This document shows positions 60,053 to 64,000 of a stretch of 64,000 nt of DNA, one piece after another. Below the pieces are notes generated by a model that worked only from the letters and a program-made list of their open reading frames with translations, was not told the DNA's origin and searched no databases. The DNA is from JACKEQ01 sp041389565 (GTDB lineage: Bacteria > Myxococcota_A > UBA796 > GCA-2862545): contig JAWKRP010000005.1 of assembly GCA_041389565.1 (NCBI GenBank), positions 124,001 to 188,000 on the forward strand. Reading direction: 5' to 3'. The stretch's first letter is position 1; the number at the start of each line of letters is the position of its first letter. The position numbers were made by a program, and so were the translations under genes.

Positions 60053-60655
60053 TTGGCGGGGTTCACGAACGAGGTGCGTCGGGCGCGCATGCGCGAGGTG
60101 CTCGACCAGCGGCTGCACCACGTGAGCGTCGCTGTCGAAGCCCTGTTCCACCGGCACAACGTGAGCGCGGTGCTCAGAACGGTCGACGCGATGGGCGTCC
60201 ACCGCGCACACCTCGTGGAAGGGCACTTCCAGGCGGTTCGCGGGGCCTCACGCGGCGCGGAGCGGTGGCTGGAGCTGCACCACCACGAGAGCCCGGAGCA
60301 GGCCGTGGAGCGCATCCATGCCGCCGGGTATCGCATCTGGTGCGCCGACCTCGCGGACGATGCTGTGACGCCGGAGGAGGTGCCGCTCGACCGCCCGGTG
60401 TGCGTCTGGCTCGGAGCCGAGCTCGTCGGGGTGAGCCCGGTCGCGCGGGAGGCCTGCGATGGCGTGATCACGGTGCCGATGCGGGGGTTCTCGCAGTCGC
60501 TCAACGTGTCCGTGGCCGCCGCCCTCACCCTCCGCCCGGTCGCCGAGCGCGCGCGGCTCCTGGGTGCCAGCGCGCTGCTCCCGCCCGACGAGCGGGAAGC
60601 CCTGTGGGACCACTGGATGGCTCGCGAGGAGGCGCGTCACCTCCGCACGGACTGA
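60053..60655 (+). CDS. trmH: tRNA (guanosine-2'-O)-methyltransferase, TrmH/SpoU family
   Basis: 200 residues. SPOUT fold motifs: NVSAVLRTVDAMGVHRAHLV (motif 1), VWLGAELVGVSP (motif 2, GxE) and MRGFSQSLNVSVAAALTL (motif 3). TrmH methylates the ribose of G18 in tRNA. The TTG start lies 2 bases after the yhbY stop, with no clear ribosome site, so coupling is likely; a downstream ATG (60089) would still leave all motifs. It is convergent with the DUF2330 gene. Confidence 0.9.
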   Translation: MAGFTNEVRRARMREVLDQRLHHVSVAVEALFHRHNVSAVLRTVDAMGVHRAHLVEGHFQAVRGASRGAERWLELHHHESPEQAVERIHAAGYRIWCADLADDAVTPEEVPLDRPVCVWLGAELVGVSPVAREACDGVITVPMRGFSQSLNVSVAAALTLRPVAERARLLGASALLPPDEREALWDHWMAREEARHLRTD

Positions 60656-60680
60656 CCGCACGGAGGCGCATCCCAGCGGA

Positions 60681-62327
60681 CTACCCGCGGCGGCGCAGTC
60701 CGAACAGCGGCAGGATGGCGAACATCCAGCCCGCGGCGAGCCCGCTGGCCGAGCTGCACCCGCACGCCTTGCGCCCTTCGAGCGCATCGGTCTCGGCATT
60801 GTGCTGGTCGATGAAGTCGTCGACCAGGCTCGAGCCGTCGAAGATCACGACGGGCAGGCCCGTTCCGCTGGTCTGCTCGATGCGGACAGCCGCCGGCTCC
60901 TGGAGGTTCGCGAGGTACTCGCTGGCCGTGATCCCGTTCTCGGAGAGCCACTGGTCGCTCGGGATGTGGATGGCGGTGCCGTCCGACAGCACGAGGGTCT
61001 TCGGAGCGCTCCAGGTGTCGGTGTACTCCTCGTCGTCGCACTGGAACACGAGGCGCGCCTCGTGCCACGCGGGAACGTCGGCGGCCATCTGCTGGTTGAA
61101 CGCGAACTCGGGGTCGATCGTCATCTCGGACGGCGACACCGTGCTGCCGAGGCGCGTCAGCGTGGAGTTGTTCTCGAACATCTGGTCGATCATGTACAGC
61201 GGCGTGAACACGCGCTCGTCCATGTCGGCGGCCGCCGCGACGGCGTCGAAGTCGGGGTTCCAGCTCGCCAGCTCGTCGATGTAGCAGTCCGGGCAGTTGT
61301 ACACGCTGGTCGCGTCGTACCCGGCACCGACCTGGACGTGCTGCTGGAAGATCTCGAGGATCGTCGACGACGCCGGGATGCCCGACGTGATGACGCGCTG
61401 GATGAAGTCGGCCGGGCCCGTGGAGCTGGCGAGGTCGAGGGTCTCGAACGACGGCTGGTAGAGCATGCCGCGCATCGGCTCGGTCGGACCCGAGAAGTCG
61501 GTCGCGAAGGCGTGCCCGCCGGCCTCGTCGGCCGCACGCGACAGCACGTCGCGGTAGTTCGAGCCGTAGCTGAACCAGTCGATGGCCGCCTCGTTGAGCT
61601 CGACGTGGAGGTAGTTCGTCGGGACGGCCCGCGCATCGCCCAGGATGTACGCCACGAGCTGCATGTCGGGCGTCGCGGCCACGCTCGTGAGCTGGATCGG
61701 GATGGCCGGCGTGGTGCCGTCGTACCGCATGCCGAGGGGCGACAGGTCGCCGATGCCAGCGCCGCTCGTCAGCCGGAGCGCGACGAAGTTGTGGCGCTCA
61801 CCGATGTAGGGCTGGAGCACGGGGTCGAGCGAGTCGGGCAGCGCGTACCCGTTGGCCTGCAGCCAGGACAGGAGCTCGGTGCTGCTGTCGGCCGCGAGGG
61901 TGACGGTGTCGTACGGCCCGACGGTCTCCTGCGCCAGCACGGTCACACCACCGCCCTCGCTGGGGGGCGCCGGAGAGGGCACGCCGTTCGCGTTCACCGC
62001 AGCGTCCCACATCATGAAGTCGCACGTGCCGACGGCGTCCCACCAGAGGTTGAAGCGCGGCTCGGTCATCATCGACAGCGTGTTGAACAGCGCGTCGTTC
62101 GACAGGAACAGGTCGGGCTGCCCCTTCACCGGGACGATCCAGGCGAACTCGGTGGCCGGCCCCTGGTACTCGACCTGAACGTGCATCGTGGTCTGGTTCT
62201 GCACACCGTCGACCTCGAACACGATGGCCTCGCCGGCCTGTTCGACGGGCTCGATGTTGTTGCAGAAGAACCCACCGCACGCGGCAGCGTCGGGAGTGGC
62301 GAGAAGCAGGGCGATCGAGGTGAGCAT
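60681..62327 (-). CDS. DUF2330 secreted protein with MYXO-CTERM tail
   Basis: 548 residues. A signal peptide (MLTSIALLLATPDAAA) is followed by CGGFFC, the DUF2330 hallmark, then the DUF2330 body (FAWIVPVKGQPD, LLSWLQANGYALP, FVALRLTSG). The end is ACGCSSASGLAAG, a hydrophobic stretch and LRRRG: a full MYXO-CTERM tail. GGAGG lies before the ATG. Family members are common, abundant secreted proteins of myxobacteria with no known role. Confidence 0.88.
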   Translation of the reverse strand: MLTSIALLLATPDAAACGGFFCNNIEPVEQAGEAIVFEVDGVQNQTTMHVQVEYQGPATEFAWIVPVKGQPDLFLSNDALFNTLSMMTEPRFNLWWDAVGTCDFMMWDAAVNANGVPSPAPPSEGGGVTVLAQETVGPYDTVTLAADSSTELLSWLQANGYALPDSLDPVLQPYIGERHNFVALRLTSGAGIGDLSPLGMRYDGTTPAIPIQLTSVAATPDMQLVAYILGDARAVPTNYLHVELNEAAIDWFSYGSNYRDVLSRAADEAGGHAFATDFSGPTEPMRGMLYQPSFETLDLASSTGPADFIQRVITSGIPASSTILEIFQQHVQVGAGYDATSVYNCPDCYIDELASWNPDFDAVAAAADMDERVFTPLYMIDQMFENNSTLTRLGSTVSPSEMTIDPEFAFNQQMAADVPAWHEARLVFQCDDEEYTDTWSAPKTLVLSDGTAIHIPSDQWLSENGITASEYLANLQEPAAVRIEQTSGTGLPVVIFDGSSLVDDFIDQHNAETDALEGRKACGCSSASGLAAGWMFAILPLFGLRRRG

Positions 62328-62463
62328 GGCGCCTCCAGGGATGCGTGACACCTGAAGCTTCACGCATGCCCGTCCGGGTCGCAAGGCAGTGCTGCACATA
62401 CCATGGGTCGCTTCTGTGCCTGCCTGTGCAGAAACGACACATATGCGCCTGGGAACCACGCAC

Positions 62464-62497
62464 AAAAGGGGCGGGCCGGGTCTCCCCGCGCCCGCCC
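62464..62497 (-). terminator. intrinsic terminator after the YXWGXW gene
   Basis: On the minus strand, GGGCGGGC pairs with GCCCGCCC across a loop that itself has CGGG/CCCG, followed by CTTTT. It lies 20 bases after the stop at 62517. The remainder of 62328-62516 holds a TATGTG hexamer (minus, about 62395-62400) that may serve the DUF2330 gene. Confidence 0.8.
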
Positions 62498-62516
62498 ATC
62501 GTGGGCCGAGACCCGA

Positions 62517-64000
62517 CTACATCGGAGGCAGGTCTGCCTCGCCCTCCTCCACCTCGTCGTTGTCGAACCAGACGGGCATCGCGAGCGGAACGTCTCCGGC
62601 GGCCGTCTGGTCGGCGGGCACGCCATTGCTGATCACCTCGCCCTCGCCGAAGCCCTGACCGGCCTCCCAGCCGTCGTCCCAGCCTTCTTCGGGCTTCCAC
62701 GACTCGATGTCGGCGCTGCCGTACTTGTCTGCACCCTCCCAGTAGCCCGGCTGCCACTCGGTTCCGTCGAACCACCCGGGCACCCAGATGAACCCCGGCT
62801 GCTCCTGGAGTGGCATCCAGTAGCCGGCATGGAAGATGCCGTCTTCGTCGTAGTACGCCGACAACCACGTGTAGCCGGTACGGAACTCGGGGCGCCAGAA
62901 GCCCTCGACCCACGTCTCGCCGTCCCAGAAGCCGGGCTCCCAGGTGTACCCCTCGGGACCGTCGCCGGTCGGGCGCCAGTGACCGCGCACGTACGTGCCG
63001 TCTTCCAGGTAGTAGCCCTCGACCCAGTCCCACTTCGCCCGCTGCTGGGTGCGGTAGTAGCCGTCGATGTAGGCATCGCCGTCCCACCATCCGGGAACGT
63101 AGGCGTACCCCGTAGGGACCACCACGGTCGGCGCGGGCGTCCAGTAGCCAGGGCACCAGTAGCCCCACGCGTTCCAGTAGCCCGGCACCCAGTTCCAGCC
63201 TGCACGATACGGCGGAGCCCAGCTGTCGGACCACGCGTACGTGGTGAAGCCGAAGCCCACGACCACCGTGGTGGCGTAGCTGTAGCGGTAGTACGGGTGG
63301 ACGTACCAACGCGTGTAGTACGGCCGGTAGTAGTAGCGCGAGGGCATGGCGTACGAGTGGTAGGTGCGGACGTACCGGTACGATGGCCGCGCATAGCGAT
63401 GGTCGTTCGTACGGTATGCGGGGCGCGCGGCCGTGGCGGGACGCCGCCCGTCATACGGACGGTGGTACGTCGCCGGGCGGTCGCCATGACGGGGCCGCTC
63501 GGACGCTGGGCGGTACGAGCGCTGGTTCGCCGTGCCCGACGGACGGGTGGGCGGACGACCCGCTCCGGGACGAGGAGCCTGGCGCGTTCCGGGAGCCTGC
63601 GTGGTGCCCGGACGCGACGTGGGCGCGGGCCCCGCGGTGGTCGGGCGCGAAGGCTGCGGACGGGTCGTGCCGGTACCCGGGACCGGACGCGTGGTGCCCG
63701 TTCCGGGAACCGGACGCGAAGACGGCGTGCTCGGACGCGACGTGGGCGTGCTCGGAGCCGGGCGCGGCGCAGGAGTGCTCGAAGAGCTCGGCGCGGACGG
63801 GCGCGACGAGGGCGGGGTGGTCGGGCGGGACGTGGGGCGCGAGTCGGGCGCGGGCTTGGGGAGCGGGCGGGGCCGCGGCTTGGCGCTGTCGGGCATCTCG
63901 GGACGCGACGACGGCAGGACGTTCGAGCCCGAGGTGGACCGGTTCCAGCCCGACGAGGGCGTCGTGGGACGCGAGGTGGGTGCGGACGACGGGCTCGGAC
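62517..64000 (-). CDS. YXWGXW-repeat protein with Pro/Ser/Thr-rich stalk, 5' end outside window
   Basis: The frame is open to the window edge, so the N-terminus is missing (an ATG at 63896 is probably internal). In order: a low-complexity stalk of SRPTTP/SRPGTT-like units, a Tyr/Arg-rich stretch, then about ten WVPGYW-like repeats (WNWVPGYW, WDWVEGYY, YTWEPGFWDG, FIWVPGWFDG), and an acidic tail (EEGEADLPPM). YXWGXW repeats are found in secreted or envelope proteins of many proteobacteria and myxobacteria; function unknown. Tyr and Trp are far above average here. Confidence 0.8.
   Translation of the reverse strand, partial: PSPSSAPTSRPTTPSSGWNRSTSGSNVLPSSRPEMPDSAKPRPRPLPKPAPDSRPTSRPTTPPSSRPSAPSSSSTPAPRPAPSTPTSRPSTPSSRPVPGTGTTRPVPGTGTTRPQPSRPTTAGPAPTSRPGTTQAPGTRQAPRPGAGRPPTRPSGTANQRSYRPASERPRHGDRPATYHRPYDGRRPATAARPAYRTNDHRYARPSYRYVRTYHSYAMPSRYYYRPYYTRWYVHPYYRYSYATTVVVGFGFTTYAWSDSWAPPYRAGWNWVPGYWNAWGYWCPGYWTPAPTVVVPTGYAYVPGWWDGDAYIDGYYRTQQRAKWDWVEGYYLEDGTYVRGHWRPTGDGPEGYTWEPGFWDGETWVEGFWRPEFRTGYTWLSAYYDEDGIFHAGYWMPLQEQPGFIWVPGWFDGTEWQPGYWEGADKYGSADIESWKPEEGWDDGWEAGQGFGEGEVISNGVPADQTAAGDVPLAMPVWFDNDEVEEGEADLPPM

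Overview
The window is very GC-rich and densely coded (56 protein genes, no gene-free stretch above about 200 bases, no rRNA, tRNA or CRISPR seen). Several features point to an uncultured or little-studied member of the Myxococcota: three secreted proteins end in a MYXO-CTERM-type tail (Cys motif, hydrophobic helix, Arg cluster), one carries MopE-like DCDD/CDGxDNDCNG repeats, one carries a TIGR02996-type segment, there is a large membrane Ser/Thr kinase, and many short lipoproteins start MW/MI plus LLAC. This is inference from gene content; no taxonomic marker was searched.

Layout. 1-5200: a truncated lipoprotein gene, an IscS cysteine desulfurase, a divergent protein-arginine-methyltransferase-like gene, an A-type Fe-S carrier, a conserved protein interrupted in frame by a 47-bp repeat, and an esterase-like lipoprotein. 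5300-6260: ribosomal proteins L33 and S4 ending in a strong terminator. 6270-15200: accessory proteins (DUF4132, TPR/LRR-like, lipoproteins) and a cNMP-binding/PhcB-like methyltransferase fusion. 15200-19600: a coupled operon of FHA-ABCG transporter, short-chain dehydrogenase and Erg24-type sterol reductase. 19600-33200: D-aminoacylase-like amidohydrolase, a possible toxin-antitoxin-like pair, CorA, a 1325-residue Ser/Thr kinase, a cNMP/phosphorylase-like fusion, HrpB helicase and a DUF2235 hydrolase. 33100-39450: an M16-like protein with no metal site, a propeller-like lipoprotein coupled to an acetate kinase-PduL fusion, and an ECF sigma/anti-sigma pair flanked by two paralogous secreted proteins. 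40500-53100: the suf Fe-S genes, split into sufCDS and rrf2-sufB by a block holding a giant OmpA protein with four 163-residue repeats, an FGE-like protein and a MopE-like protein. 53100-60700: a metallophosphatase-like/GT87 operon, and peptide deformylase between two related TPR-like genes, then YhbY and TrmH. 60700-64000: a DUF2330 protein and a partial YXWGXW-repeat protein.

Genes are tightly coupled: many neighbours share ATGA, GTGA or TGATG overlaps. Ten genes that begin transcription units instead have TANNNT exactly 6 or 7 bases before an ATG/GTG with no Shine-Dalgarno, the pattern of leaderless transcripts. Together with the in-frame coding repeat, this is the most unusual genome-scale signal in the window. 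Functionally, Fe-S assembly (IscS, A-type carrier, SufBCDS, Rrf2 regulator) is the best-represented pathway.
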